From positions 1 to 24,368 of IMG/VR virus record IMGVR_UViG_3300023196_002519: a DNA stretch of 24,368 nt; one strand, written 5' to 3'. The DNA comes from a virus. Positions 14,701-19,400 of the stretch are shown here, in pieces (position 1 is the first letter of the stretch; each line of letters opens with the position of its first letter). Under the pieces are notes generated by a model. It saw only the letters and a list, made by a program, of their open reading frames with translations, was not told the origin of the DNA and searched no databases. Both the position numbers and the translations under genes were made by a program.

Positions 14701-14864
14701 GAAATTATAGTTTTGGTAAGATTTTGATCACAGGAAGAAATAAAAGTGTAGCATATAGTGCTCATACCTTATCTGGTATAGGTACAAATGAAGTTACTGG
14801 AATTTCAACATCTACTATTATTCAAAGAACTAATAAATTAAAGTTCAAAGAATATGTCGTCTAA
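2778..14864 (+). CDS. Giant modular baseplate structural protein, gp7-like at the N-terminus (4028 aa)
   Basis: This single uninterrupted frame encodes a protein of roughly 430 kDa in the position of T4 gene 7, between 6 and 8. Residues 17-59 (FVRDEYPLISDFLKQYY) and 160-248 (FYLSKGTDRAFEILFKALYN at 200-219) resemble, from memory, the C-terminal part of T4 gp7 that joins the gp6 dimer. A G-D-E-I module (about 75-155) is inserted between them. A YHYH-like domain spans about 1190-1362. The remainder is beta-rich: GxGY repeats, H-G-x-x-T-G-D modules, VGIGTT linkers, a tandem domain pair (2706-2918), a YYQNFSY module (2442-2470), and 'VNDILQVPG' presentation modules near 3273 and 3557. No signal peptide or membrane helix is seen. 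The role is inferred: wedge initiator plus outer baseplate or host-contact surface. No Shine-Dalgarno precedes the ATG, 17 bases after gp6. Confidence 0.85.
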   Translation: MTEKRVQLSQVLSRQLPAFVRDEYPLISDFLKQYYIAQEYQGGPLDLLQNIDDYIKLENTTNLSETAVLNTALSILDTTVAVDITETPTGTKGFPDSYGLIKINDEIITYTAKTDNSFTGCIRGFSGVSSLKENANTESLVFESTEALEHVSGSTITNLSCLFLKEFLSKTKNQILPGFEDREISSQVNQEIFLKQSKDFYLSKGTDRAFEILFKALYNDNVKITKPREFLFTPSNAGYRVTDDLVLEAFSGNPENLPNYTLNQEKYDDTISKAYAPIVSIETINIGIGKTVYRAKLDSGYNRDIRVSGATYGGFSVTPKTRLIGTASTGASILNVDSTVGFAQTGELRVTYNDTITGIVTYTSKSLNQFFGCTNIDGVLDNASGVGINTFSYANYNGSNIEVRINSIISKLSYPENTVNYKPGDVAKIKTLGFFEETFIGKNWIYNIAPIYKVKEVSLIDSSDFTYELQLKSKSYFNFGDSLTIIGSDASEKQSIVVDIKSEKIILIRGQGILSTDLSYTIRRNLNSIKSNTFPNSISYLTDVQNLYKEKVESKYLIASSSIPFYDSQPIEASDRSVTISGTFSAGDTFVISPSKDHGFYTGDSVYYTPEKIEKSKVSSNGKVTTTTVVNSLLFSEGLYFIQRIDESTVKFARSKADINSSKFVALESSTTVNNNKIEPYFYNGKTLESQNLLREISTPIVTGNKTKTDPGFTGILINGVEILNYKSNEFINYGKIEKINVLAEGENYDVINPPSLLISDSVGSSASGYVSVSGSLNNIQLIDRGFDYEETPKISIVGGNGKDAKASVTMSLISHSVKFVSEIVGLGATNSVIGFGTYHKFRNGEEVIYKTHGQTSVGGLSTDTKYFVSVQDNISVKLHNTFDESISGINTITLSSFGVGNHNLDSSILKSVVDSINVTNPGSGYQNKEKTTSPVGINTAIDTITINSHEYESGEIVKYTCVGTPISGLTTDTDYYVTKVDEDNFKLSLVGAATSDSDIFYKTNRYVDFVSTGVGTHHFNYQDISITLIGKVGISSIGAETFKAKIQPIFRGQITSTHLENNGVGYGSSEIINFEKLPEVSVVSGSLAQVTPVINASGTIIEVLVESKGKNYLSPPELQIVGTGIGAVLTPIVSNGKLIEVKVISGGIQYSQGDSILIIPTGENASFNPVLQSWQINLFEKYSSIVSSDDGFVVNGLNDKYGLQYSCLYTPRKLRESIFSRDQNGNTLYGKYDLRKVNGIEQDSNYHSPIIGWAYDGHPIYGPYGYSTKNGGTIAQMQSGYIENSSTENRPPFDSGFFVEDFKYVEVSSDIILDENNGRFCITPEYPKGTYAYFTTVNNSSAEISGEFRKYRKPVFPYLIGNSFIGNPNKFNFKKLSNQEDFDFDQGVWCRNTEPYNLIEDDTVYEYFNVPEKLSQTASITNISPGTIDSIGIGSEGNFYRVGDKLEFNEDGTSGSNVSAEVFRLHGKTVSNVSVATSTISNIEFYPSNTDGEYIGLAENPNKFKNKDIVSIFGLSTTISQLEGQYPIGISSSRFTAVGIGTSGIAIQNTTTTGIVTFLSLAGPLEAIRENDILVLGGERVKVLNVEPKFSRVRILRNQDGTVGSAHTIGISVLEDSRKFKFKSGFKSNYKFKFNKQIYFNPLESVGLGTTAVGIGSTVFFNNPGAGRTSIEIPIKSIYIKGHRLETGDKITYSKGDGDGIVVNEEGNVGTAITLADGQNLFIAKLSNDLIGVATVKVGFGTTTFVGIASTYRDSRTLYFTGIGTGTFHSLKTEYTKITGQVERNLVTVSTEEAHGISENHVAFMDVKPSIASTVVVGYNDVARRIVINPQDFGNAGVNTVTNTITINNHGYSTGDKVIHTASTPSQGLNDNGLYYVVYHDNDNFKLAESVFDAKLLVPNVVGISSASDGTLSLVNPKVNAYRNSTINFDISDPSLSYDNLSVRYPAFEFNLYTDKNFSNKYDKNLNDSNFAITKNGRSGIGTATVDLSINSETPSNLYYRLDPIYESNLPDSKKEISIDSEVLENNQLFVSNSDYSGTYAVDTSSTNSFTYTIPRTPERVSYASTEASLTYQTDCTHTDGPIASVKITNKGKNYYSLPGITTVTSAKGTGAILFAGSKTIGQIKSSNISDIGYDFPTDITLKPTVQLPQILKVEPLSSIQLIGITSIGRGYTQPAKLVVLDGKTNTVVKDLDLKYSIGDSNVTILKNTKGINNVVPKVIPTENSNGVRIGNVGYSTITKDVTITLADEFSSNDTFPFIVGDKVLIEGVGVGIGSTAKGYDSSSYNYDLFTLTGVEPNIGGIGIVTYSMSQYYPTGDNFPGNFDSVNSSARIIAEKTFPTFDVLLSNNEYLKGEEVKSDSATGTVDGWDNKSSLLTISTSEDFNVDELIIGSTSKTQGIASTVTTYNAYFELDAVSKFNRGWQNNSGYLNDNLQRVQDSDYYQNFSYALKSRIPFDTWNESVSSLTHTSGFKKFSDLQIESTSSGMTVGVSTDLTITNIVDDIVGYVDLNCVYDFDLVKENSLNVNSKLVSDQVIFSNRILQDFQESIGNRVLSIDDLSGQFSSNPRSTAFSVAATFNLADRRALKFFTYVKDRRFTQERQLLIVDLIHDGTFGYINQYGRVETKYDQGSFDFAISGTEGELQFFPTKSTINDYNLTALSYNLDDNLLSTGSTVIGRSIIDTESVNISVGNSATIVSIASTYTTAKVLVQITPDTEGNEFEMNELNIIHNGTDIELMEYGAMGTTPGTYGPSGLGTYVPRIDGSLLKIDFIPNAGVGIGTTGVINTITVGLANSTFSGTGTIDMKHARLENKTTSISASGSPGINTIAEFPSYLAYDAAYLIVQVADKTNNHYQMSEFAVVQDFEDGQPTLDTYDVEFGNTETHIGLGTIGSRLVGSGATTVTEILFTPNPSIDVEVNVFMNALRIQDDAKDQIDFDNGVIETGFGRYDGTESQIKREFDLKHENDDIFRRTIDGSNSSTVNVSNNTIEIANHFFVTGESIKYSHPGIGATMAIGCASTSFPGVGVTTKLPENLFAVKINDSVIKIASTAENALKSIPHTVEISSVGIGTSHSFTATNQNAKAIIAIDNLIQSPIVSTALTTTIADQVFTTDDLIIFSGITSFFGGDLIKVGSEIMKIEGVGIGTTNAIRVRRPWMGTALAGYGTGELVTKVVGNYNIVDNTLNFVEAPFGNTPLGTSTNPPDEQDWTGISTGSSFQGRVFLRSGTINGSNDTYHSNYLFDDISEQFTGLEDLFTLKSSGANVSGITSDTVLLINDIYQGRSSISDYEVVENSGISSVKFVGIARTITNDIGITTFPKGGVIVSVGSTNGFGYQPLISAGGTAVISGLGTVQSISIGNTGSGYRSGIQTVNVSVASSTTQKLTVGTATISGGHITSVTVTNPGSGYTTSNPPVVTFDSPLSYSNIPLVYSSTSSGIGSNATIDVVVGQGSSVIDFSINNTGFGYGNGQTLTLPLTGSIGIPTTSSASFQEFELNINEVLSDKFSSWSIGELRQFDNIERFIDGVTKSFQMTFDGEVQSIVASKGSKVNVQDTLLIFVNDILQVPGQGYKFTGGSIITFTEPPKIGDTIKIVFYRGSGSSDVLNKEIIETVKVGDDLILGYDPGIGQSKFLQEDERTVTRVNSTDLVDTNPYFGPGNTEDETLTRPVVWCRQTEDKIVDEKGIGKDRELYESNINPKSYLIKNVGIAETVIYVDRVRPLFDGNDENGLNRSFQNNITFKSTEEKVSAAATAVVSVAGTVSSIAISTGGVGYSTNPIVSIASTNGVGIGTTTTATASAIISIGATVSSISVTNGGSGYTQSNPPVVLIGPPKSSTENSSVESYSGDSGIIVGFGTTSVGIGTTQLIFDLHIPFDSSLRNTDLVGTAVTLSTLSANDYFIVKDTSVGIAQTVIQSFDGSGSTIGIGNQFADNVYVVNNVSEVTQNIVGVNTLVKRVFVNIDQFSSGYSGISTAESFGNYSFGKILITGRNKSVAYSAHTLSGIGTNEVTGISTSTIIQRTNKLKFKEYVV
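2826..3521 (+). other. gp7-like core segment of the giant protein, split by an inserted module
   Basis: Residues 17-59 and 160-248 carry the pattern P-A-F-V-R-D-E-Y-P...D-F-L-K-x-Y-Y and later D-F-Y-x-x-K-G-T-x-x-[AS]-F-x-x-L-F-K-x-L-Y-N. In T4 gp7 I recall a contiguous counterpart ending SRSYDFYSTKGIEASYKFLF. Here about 80 residues of a different, beta-rich module (LIKINDEIITY at 100-110, CIRGFSG at 121-127) lie between the two halves. The homology is recalled by eye, not computed. Confidence 0.6.
3045..3240 (+). repeat. G-D-E-I type module, copy 1 (giant protein)
   Basis: It encodes YGLIKINDEIITYTAK then FTGCIRGFSG, the pattern [LI]-I-K-I-x-[DG]-E-I-[IM]-x-Y-x...x-G-x-x-R-G. Related copies lie at about 3738-3950 (diverged), 7465-7610, 12078-12280 and, in the 2504-aa protein, 22734-22955. 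Confidence 0.55.
4557..4755 (+). repeat. H-G-x-x-T-G-D module, copy 1 (giant protein)
   Basis: It encodes DHGFYTGDSVYYTPE, then GLYFIQRIDESTVKFARS. The pattern is H-G-F-x-T-G-D-x-V-x-Y ... G-L-x-x-x-x-x-Y-[FY]-V-x-x-[VI]-D-x-x-x-[IFV]-K-[LF]-A, a module type I associate with large repeat proteins of marine bacteria and with cyanophage structural proteins. Confidence 0.6.
4980..5220 (+). repeat. GxGY-type beta repeats, pair 1 (giant protein)
   Basis: Two diverged units: KINVLAEGENYDVINPPSLL, and QLIDRGFDYEETPKISIVGG. Each follows the pattern [IV]-x-[VI]-x-x-x-G-x-x-Y-x-x-x-P-x-[IVL]-x-[IV]. The small, hydrophobic-alternating unit is predicted to be beta-rich. Confidence 0.5.
5286..5425 (+). 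repeat. H-G-x-x-T-G-D module, copy 2 (giant protein)
   Basis: It encodes HKFRNGEEVIYKTHGQ, then GGLSTDTKYFVSVQDNISVKL, fitting the module pattern with substitutions in the opening His-Gly. Confidence 0.55.
5517..5565 (+). repeat. GxGY repeat unit (giant protein)
   Basis: It encodes SINVTNPGSGYQNKE. The octapeptide VTNPGSGY (5532-5555) is identical to the one encoded at 12975-12998, about 7.4 kb downstream, with different synonymous codons. Confidence 0.6.
5616..5755 (+). repeat. H-G-x-x-T-G-D module, copy 3 (giant protein)
   Basis: It encodes INSHEYESGEIVKYTCVG, then SGLTTDTDYYVTKVDEDNFK. It shares the GL[ST]TDT[KD]Y[FY]V core with copy 2 about 300 bases upstream. Confidence 0.6.
5940..6265 (+). 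repeat. GxGY-type beta repeats, run of three (giant protein)
   Basis: Three successive units: STHLENNGVGYGSSEI, EVLVESKGKNYLSPPELQIV, and EVKVISGGIQYSQGDSILII. They lie directly before the YHYH-like domain. Confidence 0.55.
6345..6870 (+). other. YHYH-like domain in the giant protein
   Basis: Residues about 1190-1362. The core is YHSPIIGWAYDGHPIYGPYG at 1247-1266, followed by CITPEYPKGTYAYF from 1322 and VFPYLIG at 1356-1362. In the family as I know it, a His-Ser-Pro-[LI]-[IL]-G-[WY]-A-x-D-G-x-P-I-Y-G-P-Y-G segment is followed by T-P-E-[FY]-P-x-G-T-Y-A-Y and by a [FY]-P-Y-x-[IL]-G end. The literal Tyr-His-Tyr-His that names the family is not seen upstream. Biochemical function is unknown to me. 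Confidence 0.75.
7060..7170 (+). repeat. GxGY-type unit (giant protein)
   Basis: It encodes IDSIGIGSEGNFYRVGDKLE then SGSNVSAEVF. Glu-Gly-Asn-Phe-Tyr replaces the usual Gly-Ser-Gly-Tyr, and 'VGDKL' follows in the place of 'VGDVL' in the unit near 22380. Confidence 0.45.
7818..7985 (+). repeat. H-G-x-x-T-G-D module, copy 4 (giant protein)
   Basis: It encodes IKGHRLETGDKITYSKGDGD and then FIAKLSNDLIGVAT. The second half is diverged, but order and spacing match the other copies. Confidence 0.5.
8320..8455 (+). repeat. H-G-x-x-T-G-D module, copy 5 (giant protein)
   Basis: It encodes INNHGYSTGDKVIHTASTP, then GLNDNGLYYVVYHDNDNFKL. This is the best match to the pattern in the window. A partial look-alike (EEAHGISENHVAF, about 8154-8192) precedes it. 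Confidence 0.65.
8948..8983 (+). other. Two tandem short hairpins inside the giant gene
   Basis: AACCC (8948-8952) pairs with GGGTT (8959-8963), and GCCTC (8970-8974) pairs with GAGGC (8979-8983) around a 4-base loop. The 60 bases 8941-9000 are 48% GC by hand count, well above nearby lines. Each stem is only 5 bp, so chance is possible. Confidence 0.25.
9026..9335 (+). repeat. GxGY-type beta repeats, run (giant protein)
   Basis: Units: SVKITNKGKNYYSLPGITTV, a diverged SSNISDIGYDFPTDITL, and IGITSIGRGYTQPAKLVVLD. The KGKNY core is shared with the unit at about 6100. Confidence 0.5.
9820..9990 (+). repeat. S-G-A-T type module (giant protein)
   Basis: It encodes YLKGEEVKSDSATGTVDGWD, then LLTISTSEDFNVDELIIGST. 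The pattern is G-E-x-[VI]-x-x-x-[ST]-[GA]-[AT]-x-[AG]-x-V, a hydrophobic strand, then F-x-x-[GD]-E-x-[LI]-x-G. Relatives are in gp8 (16010-16135) and the 2504-aa protein (16733, 17930, 19100, 21137). Confidence 0.45.
10893..11531 (+). repeat. Tandem pair of diverged beta domains (giant protein)
   Basis: Copy 1 starts AKVLVQITPDTEGNEFEMNE (residue 2706). Copy 2 starts AAYLIVQVADKTNNHYQMSE (residue 2839). Both continue with a strand ending in Asp/Glu-rich sequence, a G-x-G-T turn, and a strand 'LLKIDFIPN' or 'TEILFTPN'. Repeat length is about 400 bases. Confidence 0.55.
11748..11935 (+). repeat. H-G-x-x-T-G-D module, copy 6 (giant protein)
   Basis: It encodes IANHFFVTGESIKYSHPGIG, then LPENLFAVKINDSVIKIAST, with an extra loop of about 20 residues in the middle. 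Confidence 0.55.
12078..12280 (+). repeat. G-D-E-I type module (giant protein)
   Basis: It encodes LIKVGSEIMKIEGVGIGTTN, then IRVRRPWMGTALAGYGTGE. It aligns with the module at 22734-22955 of the 2504-aa protein (GLIKIGDEIIEYTDV ... TITRGS ... VGT) and with copy 1 at 3045. Confidence 0.55.
12831..13200 (+). repeat. GxGY-type beta repeats, best-preserved run (giant protein)
   Basis: Three units: QSISIGNTGSGYRSGIQTV (GSGY ends 12869), SVTVTNPGSGYTTSNPPVVT (12975-12998 encode VTNPGSGY), and DFSINNTGFGYGNGQTL. 'NPPVV' follows the Gly-Tyr here and again near 14240. Confidence 0.7.
13338..13572 (+). other. 'VNDILQVPG' beta module near the C-terminus of the giant protein
   Basis: It encodes FIDGVTKSFQMTFDG, LLIFVNDILQVPGQGYKFTG (F3557 to Y3569 in part), and FTEPPKIGDTIKIVFYRGS. 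A shorter relative, LLINDIYQGRSSISDYEV, lies at about 12594-12650. I know this 'FVNG[VI]LQxPG..Y....I.F.E.P..GD...I.F' arrangement as a common receptor-side or fibre-side module of cyanophage structural proteins. The functional reading is inference. Confidence 0.5.
14046..14275 (+). repeat. GxGY-type beta repeats, final pair (giant protein)
   Basis: Two units: SSIAISTGGVGYSTNPIVSI, and SSISVTNGGSGYTQSNPPVV (VTNGGSGY at 14205-14228). A Val/Ile-Gly-Ile-Gly-Thr-Thr linker lies between them. Confidence 0.7.
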
Positions 14865-14870
14865 ATCTAT

Positions 14871-14882
14871 AATAAATAAATA
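14871..14882 (+). promoter_or_regulatory. Doubled late-promoter-like octamer upstream of gp8
   Basis: AATAAATA occurs at 14871-14878 and again, overlapping, at 14875-14882, within the 32-bp gap between the giant gene and gp8. Both fit the cyanophage late motif NATAAATA. A start about 10 bases downstream would fall almost at the gp8 ATG (14897), giving a very short or absent leader. An A/T-rich gap can also produce this by chance. Confidence 0.5.
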
Positions 14883-14896
14883 AAAACTTCCGTCAA

Positions 14897-16450
14897 ATGG
14901 CTGCTATTATAACTGACCAAATTAGAATATTAAATGCAGGTAATTTTGTCACTGGAGTTAGAAACCAGAGCAATTCATATTATTCTTGGATAGGTTTACC
15001 CAACCCATCTGATTTTCAATCTGACTGGAATACAACTCCTCCATCGCCAAAAGACAATTTTAATGAAGAGAATGATTATTGGGATACAATGCTTGCTCTT
15101 AAAAAAATCACATCGTCAGATGTGAGGCAAGTTATTGTAAAAAGAGATTGGACATCTGGAACAACATATGACATGTATCGTCATGATTATAGTAGATCCA
15201 ACACAGCTTCAGTTTCTGGATCTACCAATTTATATTCATCGACATATTATGTTTTAAATAGTGATTTTAGAGTATATGCTTGTCTTCAAAATGGAACTGA
15301 TCCAGAAAATCCTAATGGAAGACCTTCTCTAGATGAACCAATATTTACAGATTTAGAACCAAGATCTGCTGGTAGTAGTGGTGATGGATATATTTGGAAA
15401 TACCTCTATACTATTAAACCAAGTGATATTGTTAAATTTGATTCTACTGATTTTATGCCAGTTCCTCTTGATTGGGAAACTGCAGCAGATAATTCAGAAG
15501 TTAGAGATAATGCTGTAGACGGTTCTATTAAAGTAATTACTATTACAAATCGTGGTGACGGAATTGGACCTACGGGAGGAACAACATATACCCGAGTTCC
15601 TATTAGTGGAGATGGTAGTGGTGCTGAATGCACTATAGTCACTACTAATGATAAAAAGATTTCATCTATAACAGTTTCATCTCAAGGATCTGGATATACA
15701 TACGGAACTGTAAATTTAACTGCTGGTTCTGTTCCTGATGGAACAACGCAACCAACATTTGATGTCATTATATCACCACAAGGTGGACATGGTGCAGACA
15801 TCTATAGAGAGTTGGGTGCATATAATGTTCTTCTATATTCTAGACTTGAAAATGATATTGAAAACCCAGATTTTATAACTGGGAATGAGTTTGCAAGAAT
15901 CGGGATTGTAGAAAATCCCAAAGAAACTGCAAATACTTTGTTATCAGCATCAAAAGCAAGTGCAGTTTCTGCTCTAAGATTAACTGGTGCTGGATATAGT
16001 TCTGCAACTTTTTCTGCAGATTCTTTAGTGACACAGACTGTTTCTTCTGGCAGTACAGCAGTAGGACAAGTTGTTAGTTACGATCAAAACACCGGAGTTT
16101 TGAAATTCTGGCAAGATAGAAGAAATGCTGGATTTAGCAGCACTGGGATTGGAATTACAGATCCAACATATGGTTATGAATTATTAGAATTTACAAGCAC
16201 TCCATCATCTGGTGGTAGTGTAGTTATTGTACCAAGTTCTGGATCAAATTTAGAAATTGACACCAACTTTACTGGTATCTCTACCGTAATAAATAATCGT
16301 ACATATTATCTTGGTCAACAGTTCACCAGTGGTGTGGCAAATCCAGAAGTTAAAAAATATACTGGAAATATTATCTACGCAGATAATAGACCACCAATCA
16401 CAAGGTCATCGAACCAAAAAGAAGATATTAAAATCGTTTTGCAGTTCTAA
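14897..16450 (+). CDS. 8: Baseplate wedge subunit gp8 (517 aa)
   Basis: T4 gp8-type protein, a dimer in each wedge of T4 where it joins gp7 and gp10. Landmarks seen in T4 gp8 are present: YWDTMLALKKITSSDVRQVI at 61-80 and KRDW at 82-85, SGDGYIWKYLYTI at 161-173, the FARIGIVENPKE strand at 332-343, and a C-terminus DNRPPITRSSNQKEDIKIVL (496-515) that mirrors the T4 'NRPPI...QTEEINILFTF' end. It is longer than T4 gp8 (334 aa). The extra length holds a GxGY unit (211-270) and an S-G-A-T unit (376-405), plus GGHGADIYRELGA at 296-308. No clear Shine-Dalgarno is seen. It ends 6 bases before the next gene. Confidence 0.93.
   Translation: MAAIITDQIRILNAGNFVTGVRNQSNSYYSWIGLPNPSDFQSDWNTTPPSPKDNFNEENDYWDTMLALKKITSSDVRQVIVKRDWTSGTTYDMYRHDYSRSNTASVSGSTNLYSSTYYVLNSDFRVYACLQNGTDPENPNGRPSLDEPIFTDLEPRSAGSSGDGYIWKYLYTIKPSDIVKFDSTDFMPVPLDWETAADNSEVRDNAVDGSIKVITITNRGDGIGPTGGTTYTRVPISGDGSGAECTIVTTNDKKISSITVSSQGSGYTYGTVNLTAGSVPDGTTQPTFDVIISPQGGHGADIYRELGAYNVLLYSRLENDIENPDFITGNEFARIGIVENPKETANTLLSASKASAVSALRLTGAGYSSATFSADSLVTQTVSSGSTAVGQVVSYDQNTGVLKFWQDRRNAGFSSTGIGITDPTYGYELLEFTSTPSSGGSVVIVPSSGSNLEIDTNFTGISTVINNRTYYLGQQFTSGVANPEVKKYTGNIIYADNRPPITRSSNQKEDIKIVLQF
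15527..15730 (+). repeat. GxGY-type repeats inside gp8
   Basis: Two units: IKVITITNRGDGIGPTGG (diverged), and SSITVSSQGSGYTYGTVNL (residues 256-274). The second is close to the units at 12831-13035 and 14046-14275 of the giant protein. Confidence 0.65.
16010..16135 (+). repeat. S-G-A-T type module inside gp8
   Basis: It encodes SLVTQTVSSGSTAVGQVVSY, then GVLKFWQDRRNAGFSS. It resembles 'GETSGAIATV' and 'GSSSGATGFL' stretches of the 2504-aa protein. Confidence 0.4.
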
Positions 16451-16456
16451 AGAATT

Positions 16457-19400
16457 ATGCCCCAACAAACTAATCTAAACGTAGCCCCATATTTTGACGA
16501 TTTTGATGCGGCTAACGATTATCATAAAGTTTTATTTAAACCAGGTTATCCAGTTCAAGCTAGAGAACTGACAACCCTTCAATCTATACTGCAAAATCAG
16601 GTTGAAAAATTTGGTCAGCATTTTTTCAAAGAAGGTGCTAAAGTAATTCCAGGAAATACTGGATATACTAGATTATATTATTGTGTTCAGTTAAACAATA
16701 ATTTTAACGGTATTCCAGTCTCTGCATATGCAGATCAATTAGTAGGAACTAAAATTACAGGTGTAACGTCTGGAGTTACTGCTTTTGTTGATAGTATTCT
16801 GTTTCCAGAAGATTCTGAAAGAGGAAATTTGACAATATATTTGAGTTATTTAAACTCAAGTACTTCTAATAATTCTACTCAAACTTTTTCTGATGGAGAA
16901 GAATTGACGTGTAATGAAATAATTCAATCAACTTTACTTGGAAATTCATTAATTGAAGTTGGGTCACCATTTGGAAACACTTTAGGAGCTGATTCTGCAG
17001 CTACTGGATCTTCCTTTCAAATTGAAAATGGTGTTTACTTTATTAGAGGAAATTTTGTAAACGTTGCTAAAGAAACTTTAATACTAGACCAGTATTCAAA
17101 TACACCAAATTACAGAATAGGTCTATTTGTTGACGAAGAGATTATAAATTCAAGTTTAGATGAGTCACTAAACGATAATTCACAAGGATATAATAATTAT
17201 TCAGCACCAGGTGCTGATAGACTAAAAATAAGTGTAAGTCTTACTAAAAAAAGTTTAAATGACTTTAACGATGATAGTTTTATTGAACTAGCAACAGTAA
17301 ATAATGGTGTTTTAAGATCTAAAGTATCTCTTGGTGGTTTAGGTGGAGGAGTTGGTTACAAAGATTGGACAGATACTCTAGCTAGAAGAACATATGATGA
17401 ATCTGGGGATTATTATGTAAAACCATTTGATATTTCTATCGTAGATTCTTTGAATGATAATTTGGGGAATAATGGAATATTTCAAGATGGACAATTCACA
17501 TATAGTGGAAGTGTTCCTTCTGATGATTTAGCATTATACAGAATTTCTGTAGGAAAAGCATATGTCCGTGGATATGAAGTTGAAACTAGAACTCCAACTT
17601 TTATAGATTGTCCAAAACCAAGAACAACAAGAACTATTGAAAATGAATCTCTCCAGTATAACACCGGAGCATCATTAAAATTAAATTGTGTAGTTAGAAC
17701 TCCATCCATTGGTATTGGAAATACCTATTTTGTTAGTTTAAGAGATAGTAGAGTAGGAGGGGCCAGTGATGAAAGTCCTCCAGGAAAAGAAATTGGATTG
17801 GCAAGAGTTTATGATTTTAGAAATGAATCTGGATCATATGAAAATAATTCAAATGTAGATCAGTGGGGAATATCTTTATTTGATGTTCAACCATTTACTG
17901 AAATTACTTTAAATTCGACAATAACTTTAAACACTCCCGTTTTTGTTAAAGGTTCTAGTAGTGGAGCTACAGGATTTCTTAAAGACAATGTTAGTGCTGG
18001 AGCAGCTTTAACTGTATATGAAAAATCTGGAAGTTTTATTACCAATGAATCTCTAATTTTTGATGGTATTAATAACGGAAGAATTGCAATTGCAATTACT
18101 GAAAATTCAATATCTGACGTTCGATCTTTATTTGGAACTACTTCCGGAGTTATTGGAATTAATACATTTTCAGCAAATGTAATACCATCGACTTCTGTCA
18201 ATATAGGTATTGCATCTATAACTAAATTTGATGTTAGTGCTGGAGGAATCTCTACAGTAACTAGTTCCAATGAACTTTTTCCAGGAAATTTAGTTAAAGT
18301 AAATGATTTAATTTCTTTTAGTGATATATCTGTAACTGAAGATCCAATTATTGCTAGAGTTTCTGGAGTTTCAACAACTGCGATTACTGTAGTTGGAGTC
18401 AATACAGTTCAAGGAGTTGCTAGTGGAAAACTTCCTTCTGCAAATAAAGAAGTAACAGATCTTAAATTACTCACCACAAATTTACAAACATCATCAGATA
18501 ATTCGCTATTTACTAGACTTCCAAAAGGAAATATTGCTACAGTTGATCTAGGCGAGACATCAATTACGATTAGAAAAACTTTTGATGTTACTATTGTAGA
18601 TAATCAAATCACAACAGCAACTCGTCCCGAAGCAGGAGAGAATGAGACGTTTTTACCATTTACTGCTAAAAGATACTCTTTGACTAGAGAAGACGGGTCT
18701 GTTGAACAACTAACATCAGATAAATTTGATTTCAATTCATCTTCAACGTTATTTGATGTTAGAGGTTTAGGGTCCGATACAACAGGAACTTTAGTTGCGA
18801 CTTTGGTAAAATCAAAACCAAAGTCAAAAACAAAGATTAAAAATACAATCAATTCTATTATTGTTGATAAGTCTAAAATTGAAGGATCCGGAATTGGATC
18901 CACTACTTTAAATAATGGATTGGAATTTGGCAATTATCCTTTTGGAACTAGAGTTGAAGATGGAGTCATCTCTCTTAATAAACCAGATGTTATAGAAATT
19001 CATGGTGTATTTGAATCTTCAAACTTAACTGATGCTTCATCTCCCAATATTCAGTTCCAATCAATGGGAACGCCAACTGGAACAACTTCTGATCTTTTAT
19101 CTGGAGAAATATTGATTGGACAGACAAGTGGTGCTATTGCATTATTTGCTGAAAGCATAAGTTCTGATACAATTTCAATTTTATATAAAAATGACTTTAA
19201 ATTTATTGAAGGAGAAGTATTAGTATCACAAGAGTCAAATTCGGAATGTTTAATTAATGATATAACTGCAAATAGTTTCAATATATCGTCAAACTACACT
19301 TTCTCTTGTGGACAGGAAAAAACTTTTTATGACTATGGAACAGTAAAAAGAATTGATTCTGCAGAGCAACCAACTCGCAAATTAAAAATTTACTATTCTG

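Noticed and set aside
18884-18901. Two GGATCC palindromes 6 bases apart
   Set aside because: They encode a Gly-Ser-Gly-Ile-Gly-Ser turn typical of this protein, and there is no further repeat or site structure around them.
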